Assembly (NCBI GenBank): GCA_024220525.1
Contig: JAMYWO010000098.1
Coordinates: forward strand, 1 to 64,000
Origin: Cochliopodium minus
Taxonomy: Eukaryota > Discosea > Himatismenida > Cochliopodiidae
Direction of reading: 5' to 3'
DNA length: 64,000 nucleotides
Shown: one piece after another, positions 24,001 through 35,885 of the stretch
Numbering within the stretch: position 1 is the stretch's first letter
Layout: each line of letters begins with the position of its first letter
Notes under the pieces: generated by a model
The model's input: only the letters and a program-made list of their open reading frames with translations
Told to the model about the DNA's origin: nothing
Databases searched by the model: none
Made by a program: the position numbers and the translations under genes

Positions 24001-24675
24001 TATGGTTAATGACATTTCTCCTGTCGTCAATCACGTTTTCATCAAAGATATTGCCAAAGGGTTTTTTTTTTACAATACTTTTATAAACTTTTTATATTAA
24101 TTTTTAAAAAATAATTATTTCTAAAAAGATTTAATTGTAATTTTTATCCATTTTTACTGATTTCTTATTTTTTTACCTTTTATAATCTTTTTATATTAAT
24201 TTTTAGATTATTGTTTAAATTGGTGGCGAGATATTGTGAAGAACTTTTGAACCATAAAACACCATTACAAGTAGAAACAGCAACGAAGCAAATGGAAATG
24301 GAGATAGAATTGGTGCAAGTGAAATTTCCAATGTGGATAAAAGCAAAATCAATAATAAATTCTCAACTCGAATTGCTCAAATCTCTCAAAAACTTGGTTA
24401 CTACTCCTCTTGATCCCTTAAAAATAGAAGAATCCTACAAAAAAGTACATAGTCTTCACAATGACTTTACTCCTGATCTTTTAAAATTGATTTTAGTAAA
24501 AAGAAGTGATTGGGGAAAAAATAAGTTTAGTCTTATCGCCAAAAACTTTTTGTCTCTCCCCCCTCCCTCTTCTTCCTCAACTTCTAAATCCTCCAAACCT
24601 TATTTTTCTCTTTTAAAGTTAAAAAAAGAACCCAAAACTTTTAAACAAGGAAAAGAAACCAAAAAGAAAAATTAA
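21084..24675 (+). CDS. SEC6: Exocyst subunit Sec6 (EXOC3)
   Basis: Nine exons (21084-21104, 21152-21266, 21315-21423, 21474-22168, 22467-22649, 22876-23150, 23431-23536, 23706-24060, 24207-24675) join in phase to give 775 residues, the usual Sec6 length. An N-terminal coiled coil is followed by an all-helical body. Family-like blocks include LDDLKVVREKLSQYFPEKYMIGEIYTSHVHFLL, IDYPTKLSELVEDASKF and the MRELINTWIERALDSD helix. Sec6 is a core member of the eight-subunit exocyst, which tethers secretory vesicles at the plasma membrane. The first exon is only seven codons. The C-terminal 45 residues are Ser/Pro/Lys-rich and look unstructured. Confidence 0.85.
23151..23430. repeat. T-rich low-complexity intron
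   Basis: The intron between Sec6 exons 6 and 7 is almost entirely TTATTTTTATT-type units with runs of T. The translated Phe/Tyr/Ile frame over it is not a gene. Confidence 0.8.
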
Positions 24676-24770
24676 ATTTATATCCAAATTAAAAATTTTT
24701 GACACAATTTCATGACACCTTAATATATAATTTTATTAATTTTGAATAAATCAAATAAATTCTTTAAAAA

Positions 24771-26391
24771 ATGAGAACTACACTTTGGAGGGTCTTTTTC
24801 TGTATATTGATGATTGTGTTTATCATGAATTTGTTAATTAAGAATCAAATGGAACAAAAAAATATTTTAACACATCCTGCAAATTATAAAAAAATAGCTT
24901 TGATGAATGTGATAGTGGGATCATTTCCAAAGTTTATGAATTACACTATCAAAAGCATGTCTTTTAATAAAGATTTTGATTGGTTAGTTTTTACAAATGA
25001 TAGCAAAATATCCGAAAATTGGATAAAATCAACAAATTTCAAAGTAATTCAAATTTCAAATCTGTTTGAATTTGTTGTAGAAAGAGCGTTCGAAGGAATG
25101 GATTTAGACCATAAATCAAAAAAAGAAATGATAAATTATCTAAAGAGAAATCCTTATAAATTTTGTGACTATAGGCCTTTATTTGGTAATATCTTTCGTG
25201 ATTATCTCAGTGAAAATGTTTACAGTGATTGGGGATACTCTGATTTAGACACCATTTATGGAAATATCAAATCTTATATAAAAGATGAATTTTTGAATAA
25301 ATATGAAATCGTTTCATTGGGTGAAGATTTTGGAATTTTATATCTGACGTAAATGTTTTCAATAAATAAAATAAGTAAAATTAGTTTATTATTATTTTAA
25401 ATTTTAGTGGTCCTATGACAATAATAAAAAACAATGAAAAAATGAGAAATATATATAAACAATTAGATTTATCTAAAAATGCAATTTCAAGCCTAGAAGT
25501 AAACATTTTTATTTATTTTTATTTATTTATATATTTATTTATATTTATTTATATTTATTTTTATTTATTTTTATTTATTTATATATTTATTTATATTTAT
25601 TTTTATTTATTTTTATTTATTTTTATTTATATTTATTTTTATTTATTTATTTATTTTTATTTTTTTCTTTCACATTTTTGTTTGGAAAAGTCTTTGGCAT
25701 TTGATGAAAGAGGATTTTCAAAATATATAATAGATGAAACAGATGTTAGTTTTATGTCAATACAAGGAGGAATGCATAATGACATACATTTTGCCGGTTT
25801 TGACAATTATGGACCAAGTCAATCTTTACTAAGATGGAACCATGGTTTCTTATGGTATAACTTTACTGGTATTTTATTTTATTTTTTTGTTAATAAGTTT
25901 TCATTAATATTTTTTTATTTTAAAGGGAAATATTACACAAAAAAGGTAAGGGAGACTCCTTTTTTTTTTTTTTTCAAATTTTGTTTTTTTAATAGTTTAA
26001 CTGGCCTCCTTTAACAAAAAATTTTGAGGACACACAACTAAAGAGAAAGAATTGTAAAAGAATAAAAGAAGATTTTGGATATGATAAAGAAAGTTGTTTT
26101 TTTGTGGGGCATGGAAGTTATCATTACTTTAGGGAAACTGGTTCTAAAAAAATAATGAAAAATAGAATTCCTCAATACGCCATTGAAATGTCCATGTTAC
26201 ATCTTTTTGCGTAAAATATTAAATTATTTTCTTTATTAATTTTATTAATAATTCAAATTTTAAAATGTAGAACTAAAAAATATAAAAACATCCTTTTGAA
26301 GGTAGATGCCTCTCAAAATTTGGTGTGGGATATCATCATAAATGAAGATAATAAAACCTTAATGATTATAAATGAATGGGACTGGGAGTGA
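24771..26391 (+). CDS. Type II membrane glycosyltransferase-like protein
   Basis: Six exons (24771-25348, 25408-25498, 25691-25868, 25926-25945, 25996-26210, 26271-26391) give 400 residues. A single N-terminal transmembrane segment (about 6-24) precedes a lumenal domain, as in Golgi glycosyltransferases. The domain shows FDWLVFTNDS, KFCDYRPLFGNIFRDYL and WGYSDLDTIYGNIK; the SDLD is a DxD-like sugar-nucleotide and metal site. I associate this block with an uncharacterised family (DUF6625, from memory). Later HFAGFDNYGPSQSLLRWNHG and IPQYAIEMSMLHLF may form the acceptor side. The sugar and acceptor are unknown. Exon 4 is only 20 nt. Confidence 0.75.
25499..25690. repeat. (TTTATTTA)n-type intron
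   Basis: The intron between exons 2 and 3 of the glycosyltransferase-like gene is nearly pure tandem TTTATTTA/TTTTTATTTATT units. Confidence 0.85.
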
Positions 26392-26509
26392 AATTAAAAT
26401 TTATTTAAAACTTTAATGTTTTTATTGTTTTATTAACCTGACTTTAATACTTGGAATTAAATCTTTCGAAAATCAAATTTATCTTTCAATTTATTTAAAA
26501 AAAAAAAAA

Positions 26510-28388
26510 ATGGAGGATGTTTATATCAATATGGAAATGAAAGAAACAGAAGAAAAAATACCAGGGTAAAATATATAAAAATTCTTTCAAGACTAATTAT
26601 AAAATTAGATGGAAACCAATAAATAAAGATAAAAAAGAAATTCATCAAAAAGATTCAAATGGTTTTACAATTGTAAGTATTATTTTCAAAATATTTGTTA
26701 TTAATACTCAAATTTTGTAGTTGCATTGGTTGGGAGTACACGAAAACATAGATAAAATGAAAGAATTGATAGAAGAAGGGATGGAAATCAATAATAAAGA
26801 TAATTGTAATGAACAAACAGCATTACATTGGGCATGTATTTATGGAAAATTAAAAAGTGTGAAATTCTTTGTGGAAAATGGAAGTGAACTGGATGTGGGT
26901 GACATTGATGGATACACACCATTTATTCATGCAGTTCAAAATGGGAAAAGCTTGATTACAGAATTCTTAAGAAGAAAAGGATGTGAAAGAGATAAAGTAG
27001 ATAAAGAAGGACATCACGCATTGCATTGGGCAGCCTATCAAGGACATCTGGGAATAATGAGAGGATTGGTGGGAGAAGGATGCGAGATTAATTCTTTGGA
27101 TATCGAAAAAAGAACACCTTTGCATTGGGCAGCCTGGAAAGGGAATTATAGTTGTGCAATGTTCCTATTGGAAAGTGGAAGTGATAAAAATTTAAAAGAT
27201 AAAGAAGGGAAAACACCTTTTCTTTGTGCAAAAGAAAAGAGATATTATCAACTCGCTTCTTTAATTCATGAATTTCTCCCTCCTAAAGATATACGTGGAA
27301 TAGCAGGGAAATTAGTTTTAATTGCTCCTTTAATTTTGGAGAGTTTAACGATTTATGTGATTTCCTCTTCTTTTTTTTTGGAGGGAGTTTTAACAAAATT
27401 GGTATTGAGTGTTTTGATTTGGTCTTTTTTTTTCATTTTTGTCAGATTTTGGAGTCCTGCTTTCGTTAAAAATTCACCTGTTGTATTTGGCCATGTTTTG
27501 TCTGTGATGATTTCAACGCCTATCTCTTATTACTTTCTTCTCTTCTCTCATTTTGGAAATTACTATCCTTTTCTTCACTTTTTTTCTTTTCTTTTTCAAT
27601 TTTCTTCTTTTTTTTTTCTCTACCGTACTCATGTTTCTGATCCTGGTTTTCTTCATTCTCCTCCCATCGTAATTTTTATTTTATTTTTTTTTTGTTTTTA
27701 TTTTTTTTTTTTATTTTTGTTTTTATTATTTTTTTGTATTTTAAACTTAGTTGTTTTGTTATTTCTTAAAAGGACTTTGATAATTTACCGATTGATGAAA
27801 AACACTTGAAAGAACATCATTTTTGTCCAACTTGCAAAATAATAAGACCTGAAAGATCAAAGCATTGCAATTTTTGTGACAAGTGTGTTTCTAAATTTGA
27901 TCATCATTGTAACTTTTGTTAAAATAAATTTAAATAATTAGAGATTATGATTGGAAATAGGTCCTTGGGTATATAATTGTGTGGGAAGCAAAAATCATGT
28001 ATTTTTTTGGTGGTTTTTGTTTAGTACAACAGTTTCATCAGTGCTTTGGGCAATAGCAGGGGTGATGTACCTAGGAGAAATAATTCCATACTCAGCAGAC
28101 ATGGGATGGTTTACTTTTTCTTATGAAATGTTTTCACAACAAACCAAATTTACATGTTTCATGCTTTGGTTGTTATTGCATGGTTTCTGGACTTTTTTGC
28201 TTGTTTCTCAACATACCTACACAGCTATCTTCAATTTAACTACCAATGAAATCCAAAATAAACACAAATGGGAAAAAGAGGGCAGAAACAACACCAATCT
28301 CTGGGATAATGGTCCTCTTCTAAATGCTCTTAAATTTTGTGGTTGTTTGAAAGATAAGGATTGGTCACAATATAACTTTCAAATTTAA
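26510..28388 (+). CDS. Ankyrin-repeat DHHC palmitoyltransferase (Akr1/ZDHHC17-like)
   Basis: Five exons (26510-26565, 26609-26672, 26721-27668, 27773-27908, 27961-28388) give 543 residues. About five ankyrin repeats ([60 protein letters not shown]) are followed by four hydrophobic segments. A Cys-rich domain ([20 protein letters not shown], then [20 protein letters not shown]) carries the intact DHHC active site, and two more membrane segments follow. DHHC enzymes attach palmitate to cysteines of membrane-associated proteins, and the ankyrin form recruits substrates. The donor at 27909 (gtaactt) is needed to make DHHCPWV. A 3'-shifted donor would insert two residues and break the motif. ER/Golgi location is inferred. 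Confidence 0.94.
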
Positions 28389-28396
28389 ATAAAATT

Positions 28397-29533
28397 TTAA
28401 TTTTTATTTTTTGAATTTGATAAATTTATCATTGTTTTTTTAATTGAAAGAATATCAGAGGGGGAAGTCCTGCAACAACCACCAATAATTCTCAAACCCA
28501 TATCGTACCATTTTTTGATATAAGCAGGGAAATCATATTTTTTCCCTTGCCATCCTTCGTTTGTATAAATTTCCCCACTGTTTGGATAAACAAGAACAGG
28601 TTTTTTGGACTATTTCAAAATTATATTAAAAAAGAAACTAGTATAAATAGAAAAGAAACTTTACAATGCTGAAAGCAGAATCTAAAAGAGATGTAATATA
28701 TTTGGGTGGGGTACAATTTATACCAAAAGCAATTACATTTTCAGAATCATTCACCAGTCGAATTGATTCCTCTATATTTGTGCCCTCACAGTTTTGTTTA
28801 TAATTACAACAACTGAATGAAATCCATGAAGGAGGGCAATTTTCTTTAAATTCTCCATCCAATAAGTTTATTATTGCTTTTGCTTCAACATTAGATGGAA
28901 CTGTTTCAAAAGCAAGCATATCTGGTTGGGCTTCTATCAAAATTGAAATTTTTTCTCTGTGAAAATCCATCAACTCTTCTTCTGTCATTCCAAATTTTCC
29001 AACATACTCTGCTCCTCCTCTCAAATATGCACCATATGAGCCCTAAATAAACATTATTGTTTTTTATTTGAAGATCTCTTTGATTAAAAACATACAATAG
29101 AAGCAGCAACCAATGGCCTTTCTTTTTCTGGTATTTTTCTTTCTTCACAAAATTCATCAACAGCTTCTTTTGCTATTTTAACAGATAGTTTCAACAATTC
29201 TTTTGCTTTTTGATAATCTATCCCCATTTTTTTGAATCCTTCGAAAGTTGCTTGATAGCTCGAAGTTATAATTACGTTTGCACCAGATTCTAAATAGGAT
29301 CTATGCACTATTTTAATTTTTTCATAATTTTCATCTAATAAAAGTGATGCACTCCATAATACATTATCAATATCCACATGAAAACAACTTTCTAGTTCAG
29401 TTGCCAAAGGTCCATTCAATATTATAAATCCTAAAAATTAATTCTTAGTTTAACCAACAGAAATAATGAATTGAACTTTTAAAATGCCTTGATTTTGGTA
29501 AAAATTTTCGAAAATTTGAGGTATAAGAATCAT
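28397..29533 (-). CDS. Homocysteine S-methyltransferase
   Basis: Four exons (29488-29533, 29096-29430, 28665-29042, 28397-28609) give 323 residues. Key blocks are ILNGPLATELE, SYLESGANVIITSSYQATFEGF, LVAASIGSYGAYLRGG, DMLAFETVPSNVEAKAI, VIAFGINCTPP, and the Zn-binding GGCCRTSP near the end. With the Cys of GINC, all three zinc cysteines are present. The enzyme methylates homocysteine to methionine using S-methylmethionine or AdoMet. The first intron (29431-29487) would start with GC; the only in-phase GT alternative leaves a 24-nt intron, which is too short. The gene ends 8 bp from the end of the DHHC gene on the other strand. Confidence 0.92.
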
Positions 29534-29587
29534 TTTTTTTAATTTTGATTGAATATAAAAGGAGAAAGAAAATTCTTTATGATTTAA

Positions 29588-30195
29588 TTAAACTTGCAAC
29601 TTCCACATTCCAGAATTTATTTTCTCCAAAGAAGAAATAAAAACATCAAGATCTTTTTGGGTGAGTTCCAATAGAACATCATTTCTTTCAGAATTTTCAT
29701 TTTGAAGGAGAAAATTGAGGAACAAAACAGGCTTTGAGAGGGTTGATATTTTATCAGATGAAATAGATAAATGTACTTTCCAATCAAAATCTTTGAGAAA
29801 GGTACCAGATGTCTTTGAATCAGATAGATAATCCTTTATCTCAAAATATCTCGAGATGATTATTTCAGAGATCAAAGGAATGATGTTTTTTGTAACTCCA
29901 GACTTTTCTAAATCGCTTTCGATTTTTTGTTTATCCAATTGAAGATTAATACTTTGAATTATAAAATGTTGAAAGATAAATGCTTCTTTCAAATTATCTT
30001 TAATTTCATTTTTATTGCCAACTATATCATCAATCACTATGTTCAAGAACTGACAAAAAATTAGAAAAAAATATAAAATATTTATTTTTTTACCTTTTTA
30101 ATTTGATCTCCTATATTATTTATTAATTTCAAAAAATTGAACATTTCATCATCACTCTGAATGGAAGATGCATTGAATTGAAAGGGAGATTCCAT
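29588..30195 (-). CDS. COMM-domain protein
   Basis: Two exons (30094-30195, 29588-30049) give 187 residues, typical of COMMD proteins. The N-terminal part is helical. The C-terminal COMM domain shows FLKDFDWKVHLSISSDKIST, then PVLFLNFLLQNEN, VLLELTQKDLDVFISSLEKI and a final W. COMMD proteins form the ten-subunit ring of the Commander/CCC complex, which works with retriever and WASH in endosomal recycling. I cannot say which of the ten it is. The start codon is close upstream of the coiled-coil gene on the other strand (about 60 bp, head to head), so the two probably share a promoter region. Confidence 0.85.
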
Positions 30196-30253
30196 TTTTT
30201 TTAATTTTCTTTTTTCTTTTCACTCATAAATTGAAAATGTAAAAAAAAAAAAA

Positions 30254-30973
30254 ATGGACGAGTTTTATGATCAAATCAAAAATCTGAAACAAAATTTTGA
30301 TAATAAATGCTTATCATTGAATGACGAAATTAATATCCATGATAAAATACTCCAAGATAAATTATTTCTCGAAAAACAAAATGAGCATATAAAGATTGAA
30401 ATTCAGCAAATAAAAAAGTTTTCAATTAAAATTTTTTTTTTAAATTTCTAATAATCTTTTCAAAGAAATTTAGATATAGTTATTCTCAAAGTAATTGAGA
30501 AAGAATCAAAGAAGAAAACTCTTGTCCAATTGAAACAAGAAATTGAATCAAGAATTAGAGTACAAGAAGCGATTTTTATAAAACAAAAAGAAGAAAAGCA
30601 AAACTCTATCAATTTTCTCCAAAACTTTCTCATTCAAACCTTAAATGGAAAAGATTTCAATTCGACTCTTTCAATTAAAAAAGAGGAAATAAGAGAAAAT
30701 ATTGAAAAGATTAATTCAGAGAAAAAAGAATTACTTCTTTTCTTTTTTCAACTTGAAAATTCTTTTCAAAAAAAACAAAAAAATTTCTCTGAAAATGAAA
30801 ATTCTGTTCTCCTTTCCCTTCAAAATCAATTCTCTCTTCTTTCCTCCTCTCTTTCCCGTTCTTCCCTTCTTTTCTCTTCTTTACAACACAATCTTTCCCT
30901 TTTACTTCCCTCCTCTTCTCCTTCTCCTCATTCCCTCCCCTCCTCTCCTTCTCTTCAATCTCTTAATGAGTAA
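30254..30973 (+). CDS. Coiled-coil protein, unknown
   Basis: Two exons (30254-30417, 30466-30973) give 223 residues. The ATG follows a poly-A run. Residues 1-180 are almost entirely charged heptad-like helix, rich in Lys, Glu, Gln and Ile and including IKIEIQQIKKNLDIVILKVI. The last 45 residues are Ser/Pro/Leu-rich. There is no membrane segment. A small coiled-coil protein could belong to a kinetochore, tethering or cytoskeletal complex, but no family motif is clear. The downstream frame ending in Pro/Leu in another phase is a shadow of this exon. Confidence 0.65.
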
Positions 30974-31007
30974 AAACCTAATTATAAAATTTAATATTTA
31001 ATATAAT

Positions 31008-31075
31008 AAATTATAAATTATAAATTATAAATTATAAATTATAAATTATAAATTATAAATTATAAATTATAAATT
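31008..31075. repeat. (TTATAAA)n heptamer array
   Basis: Nine to ten near-perfect copies of TTATAAA immediately after the coiled-coil gene. Confidence 0.95.
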
Positions 31076-31156
31076 AAATGAAATTTTTTTTATAAAACTT
31101 TATCGAGCAAACAGTAAAAACCAAGAATCGCATCGAAATTAAAACAAAAAATAAAA

Positions 31157-31157
31157 N
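31157..31157. other. Single-N assembly gap
   Basis: One undetermined base. To the right the sequence starts inside the coding region of an adhesin gene, at the point matching 58319 in its complete paralogue. The 3' end of that gene is therefore missing here. Confidence 0.95.
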
Positions 31158-33411
31158 GTATTTGAAGGTGTTGAAGAGGAAGGATAATTGGTCGATGGAG
31201 TGATTGTTGACAGAGTTAGTGAACTATCAGTAGAAGGAACAAAGGTGGTTTCCATTTTCGTTTCAGAAGGATCAGAAGAAGTAGAAACGGATGATGAAGT
31301 TGATTTTAAACTGGTATACGCTTGAATACCAGAAGGAGTATTTGTTACTGGAATATCAGTTGTTGGGATTGGAGAGGATTGTATTTCAGAAGAGGAAACA
31401 CTGTTTGGTGGTATTTCTGTTGTTGGGATCAAACTGGAAGGTGGTATAAATGTTGAAGGAATAATTGTTGATGGAATTTTTGTGGATGGAATTTTTGTTG
31501 ATGGGTCTATAGTGGAAGGTATTTCGGTGGATGGACTTATAGTTGATGGTGTTGAATTATTCACAAGACATCCACCAGAACAATTACAATTCCCAAAAGT
31601 GTATGGATTCTCTTTTCAAATTTAAAAGGGAAAAGTTAAAGAATAAAAATTTAATTTTATAAATTTCTTTACCAATTTTCAAATTATCACCTCCCCAAAC
31701 AGTGCTACTATAGGTGCTGCTTATTATTTGATATAATGAAGTACAATTATATCCAACAGCTACAGAAGAATCACTACAACTTCCTTCTGAGGTAAAATTA
31801 CTCGAACTTTGACTTTTATTACTGTCATAATAAACATTTTGAAAAGTACAATTATTCCCAAAGATAGTTCCTATACTCGATCCTTTTGAAGTTCCAACTA
31901 GTATGCTAGAACTGTAACTATTTTGAAAGTTTAATTTTGTTGCTAATGTTAAGAAAAGATTAAATTTTAAAATTTTTTTTAAAGTAAAAAAGAAATTTTA
32001 TTTACAAGAAGAAGTGTTCACTTGTCCTATTAGCCCACCAATATTCAAACCACTCAAATTTGCTTTTGAATAAGAATTGGATAAAGTGTATACTCCGTTT
32101 GTTAAAAAAGAAATAGAACCACAAATCCCTCCCCCATTGTCTAAGAAAAAAAATTTAAAATTCATTTAAATATTTTTCTATTAAAAAAATAACAACTAAC
32201 TTCCACTCAATTGTACAGAAACGTCAGATTTCACATATAAACCCTCCATTTGGTTGTCTGTTGTGATAAAATTAATCAAAAAAAAAAAAAAAAAAAAAAA
32301 AACTACCTACACTCATTCCAATAATACCTCCTACCGTAGAAGTACCAGAAATAATACCATTGTGAATACCGGAGTTTGAAATTAATGTTTTTTCTAAATA
32401 ACCCACTAACCCTCCTTCAATATAGTAAGGTTAGAGAATTAAAATTGGATTTTAAGGGTATTTTTAAACCAACAAAATCTGCTCCTGTCACAAGGGTTGT
32501 CATAATGATTGGTACTCCAAAGTTATAACAGTAATTTATTGAAGAAGTGAAATTTCCTTTCATGTATCTTTTTTTAAATATGCAATTCACTTCTTATAAT
32601 TAAAATTCTAAAAATTTTACCCTGCAAACCCTCCTGCATCTTTTTTCAAAAGTTTGTTTAGATTTAAAGTAATTTTCAAGCCTAATAAAAATGTTACACT
32701 GAGGAGTTACAGCAGTAATCACCGTATTTCTCAAAGTGCAATTTAAAAGGTTTGAATTATTTGCAAAACCATAATAAGCACCAATGTACTTTGTATTTTG
32801 AGAGCTAAGAATTTGATTTGTTACTGCTCCATTGGAATCCATATTGACTCCAGATATTGAGCATCCAATACAATATCCAAAAAGAACTGAAACGTAATTA
32901 CCTAAAAAAATTTTTTAAACAAAGTTTTTTTTCAATAAATTTGATGATTTTCAATAAATTTGATGATTTTCAAAAATTTCTTTCCTGAAGAAAATAAAAA
33001 TACCTAAACCTATACTTTTTATGTTAAGAAGAAGAAGATTTTTCACATTGGCATTTGTTCCATAAGAAAATATCCCTGCATTTGCATCCAAAGATCCTAC
33101 GATGGTCAGGTTGGATATATAGAAACCATTCCCATCTAATGTCCCTTTAAAACAGATTTTATTTTATTAGATTTTACAATGATTAATATTTGAGATGAGT
33201 TTGAGATTTTACCCATGAATGGAGCTGAAGATGTGCCCAATGGAGCAAAGTTACCGTTTAATGCACAATCTAAATTCTGGGTTAATTTGTAAATCACAGA
33301 TATATTATTCATTTTCATTGTCGATAATGTTCCACAAACAGCAATATCAACTGTTTGTTGATGGGTGGTTGTTAATAACAAAAGAATACATATAAATATC
33401 TTGACAATCAT
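31158..33411 (-). CDS. Secreted adhesin-like surface protein, 3'-truncated at gap
   Basis: Ten exons are visible: 33213-33411, 33010-33144, 32698-32901, 32621-32639, 32470-32567, 32313-32414, 32201-32257, 32006-32140, 31673-31942 and 31158-31611. They encode about 557 residues. A signal peptide is followed by repeated short Gly/Asn/Ile/Leu motifs (GTLDGNGFYISNLTI, GIFSYGTNANVKNLLL, GGLVGYLEKT, GGGICGSISFLTNG, GGLIGQVNTSS). These resemble the GLUG-type beta-helix repeats of surface adhesins. The final exon is a Ser/Thr/Pro mucin-like stalk (IPSTI, PSTE units). The membrane anchor is lost at the gap but is present in the paralogue at 57555-60557. A role in adhesion is inferred from architecture. 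Confidence 0.85.
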
Positions 33412-33673
33412 TTTTTTTTTTTGAATTGAAGAACAAGATTCCAAAAGGGAAATTTAATCTTTTTAATCAATTCAAAATTTATATTATTATATATTTATAT
33501 TTATTATTATATAAATTTTGAATTATTTAATGACTTCACCAAAAAAGGAGATTTATCTTTTTTGATGATATATCTTTGAGATCAATATTTTGTCTCATGA
33601 GTTTTTTTAAAAAAATAGAACAAATATTGATATGAGGATATTATTTAATTTGATTATTTTTTTTTTTTTATAT
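33412..33673. other. Intergenic spacer upstream of the adhesin
   Basis: About 260 bp, very AT-rich, between the adhesin start and the 3' end of the TMEM214-like gene. A poly-A/T run abuts the adhesin start codon. No other feature is visible. Confidence 0.3.
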
Positions 33674-35762
33674 TTAACTTTGGAGAGGATTAAAGTAAAA
33701 ATAAATAGAAGATAAAAGCAAAAGAAGAAGAACAAAACCCAAGATCATGAAAAGTTTTCCAGTGGACATGACTTTTTTCAATTTCTAAGAAAACAAAAAT
33801 AAAAAAAAAGAAAAATAAAATAAAATAAAATAAAAAAAAAATAATAAAAAAACTAAAATTTAAAATTTAAAAATTAAAAAATACTTACAATTATGGAATC
33901 ATTGCAAATGAGTGCCATTCTCCTTGTTTTAATTTCCTCCTCTTCAGTCATTTTGGTTTCAAACTTCCACTCACCATAGTCAATTTTCTTGTTGATTCCG
34001 GTGAAGTGACCCAACAAAGAGAAAAGTGCTTCGTCCTCTATTTTCAGTTTTGGAGTACCCCAGTTGTTTCTGGTATAGACCAACAAATTGTTAGACTGAG
34101 CCAAATTTTCAGAGTAGATTCTCTATAAAATAAAAAATTAAATGAAAAAATAAAATTAAAATAAAAAAAAATAAAAATAAAAATAAAATAAAAAATAAAA
34201 ATAAAAATAAAAATAAGAAATAATTAATGTTTTTTACTCTCCAAATATCAAAACAGTCTCTGTCTGTTGTCAAACACTTGTTCAGGCAAATGAGTGCTTC
34301 GTTTCTGAATACTTGAAACTTGGAAGCAGCGTGGATGAGGAGCATTTCAAAGAAGTTACTTTTTTTCAAATTTTCGTCCTCGAAAATTGCTTTTCTTATG
34401 GGCAAGTAAATGTGGTTCAATCTTTGAGTGCTAAAAAAAAATGTTATTAAAAAAAATTTTTCAAAAATTTTAAAATAAAACTTTAAATTTTCAACACTAT
34501 AAAAATTTTAAAAAATAATATTTAGAAAAATTTTCGGATGTTTTATAAGAAACATATTAAAAAAAAAACAATTACAAATTCTCATCAAGAACACCAGACA
34601 CCATGGCCAACATGAGACCCTCAAAAGAGGAGGCAAGAAGTTTGTAGTTGGGTGGAAAGGAAACATAATCAATGGAAGTCTCAAAGTTGGGCTGAGAGAC
34701 GAGATGTTCAACAAAGCGGATTACCATGTTTTTAACGTCAAAACTGTCCGATTTACCCAAGAGAGGCAAAAAGTATTTGGACCATATACTTATTATCCCT
34801 GAGGTACATTTCCCTGTTTGTATGATGGACCATAAGAGAGCTGGCAAGTTTCTGTCAACATCTTTCCAATCTTTCTTCTTTTTTGGTTCCATGTACTTCT
34901 CCACGTGAAAATCAAAGGTTTTAAGGATCTCTTCTCCCCATTGGTTTGCTGTGTATTGTAGAACCAACATCACTCCCACTTTGTTTAAACTTTCTTGAAA
35001 AAAAAGTAAAATAAATTAAATTTTATAAAAAAATAAATTAAAATTTTTTTTTTTTTCTTATAAATTTCTTTAAAATGAATATTCATATTACTTTGTGGAT
35101 TCACCAATAGATCAACCAAAAACCAATAAAATTCAACAGCTTCTTCTTGTTTGATATCTTTCAAATATTCAAAGGTCAATTCATTAATTTTTTCGTCAAT
35201 CAAATACAAGGGTTTTGCTTCATAAAACAAAATTTTGAATATAAATGAATTCAGGTGATTATAAAGAATATTTTTTACCAAATTCATCAAAATAGATTTC
35301 TGTTCCACATTTTGAAAATTTGTTTATAAAATAATCAGCAAATTTTTTTAATCTGGCATCGTGATTCTTTTTGAATTCTGATTTCAATTGGTTGAGCCAT
35401 TGTTTATAATCTTCAATCACTATCTCTTCAATTATTTCATCCACTGAAAGCAAATCTTGATTCTGATTTTCATTGTTACGAGCTCTACTCTTTTTCTTCT
35501 TTTCTTTTTCTTTCAATTTTTTCTTTAATTCTTGCTCTCTTTTCTCCTGTTCCAACAATTTTAATTTATTTGGTGGGATATAAACATCCTCTGCTACATT
35601 TCCTGGCACAGCATATTGTTTTTCTGGTTTTGTTTTTTTGTTGGATTTGCCTGTTTTTAAATTCTTTTTTGAGTTTGTGGCTATGATTTCTTTTTCTTGG
35701 GGTTTTTTCTTCTTCTTTTTTTCAGTGCTCACAAATTTCCATTTTCCCTCTTTATCATCCAT
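33674..35762 (-). CDS. TMEM214: TMEM214-like ER membrane protein
   Basis: Six exons (35279-35762, 35092-35217, 34576-34993, 34238-34430, 33889-34122, 33674-33784) give 521 residues. The N-terminus (DDKEGKWKFVSTEKKKKKK) and the basic, Glu-rich region after it resemble TMEM214. The body matches its helical region: DRNLPALLWSIIQTGK, ISIWSKYFLPLLG, YVSFPPNYKLLASSFEGL, RNEALICLNKCLT, DIWRRIYSENLAQSNNLL. One C-terminal transmembrane segment (KLFMILGFVLLLLLLL) is followed by a short tail. Human TMEM214 is an ER protein linked to ER-stress caspase-4 signalling and microtubules. Caspase partners are not implied here. The protein is shorter at its C-terminus than the animal form, which has more membrane segments. 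Confidence 0.8.
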
Positions 35763-35885
35763 TCAATGAAATAGGTTCTTTAATACTTCCTTTTTTTTTT
35801 TTATATAAAATCGTGTTTAAAAAATTTTTTTATAAAAGATCACGTAATTAAAATAAAAAAAAATTGATTCAAAAATTACAATTTC

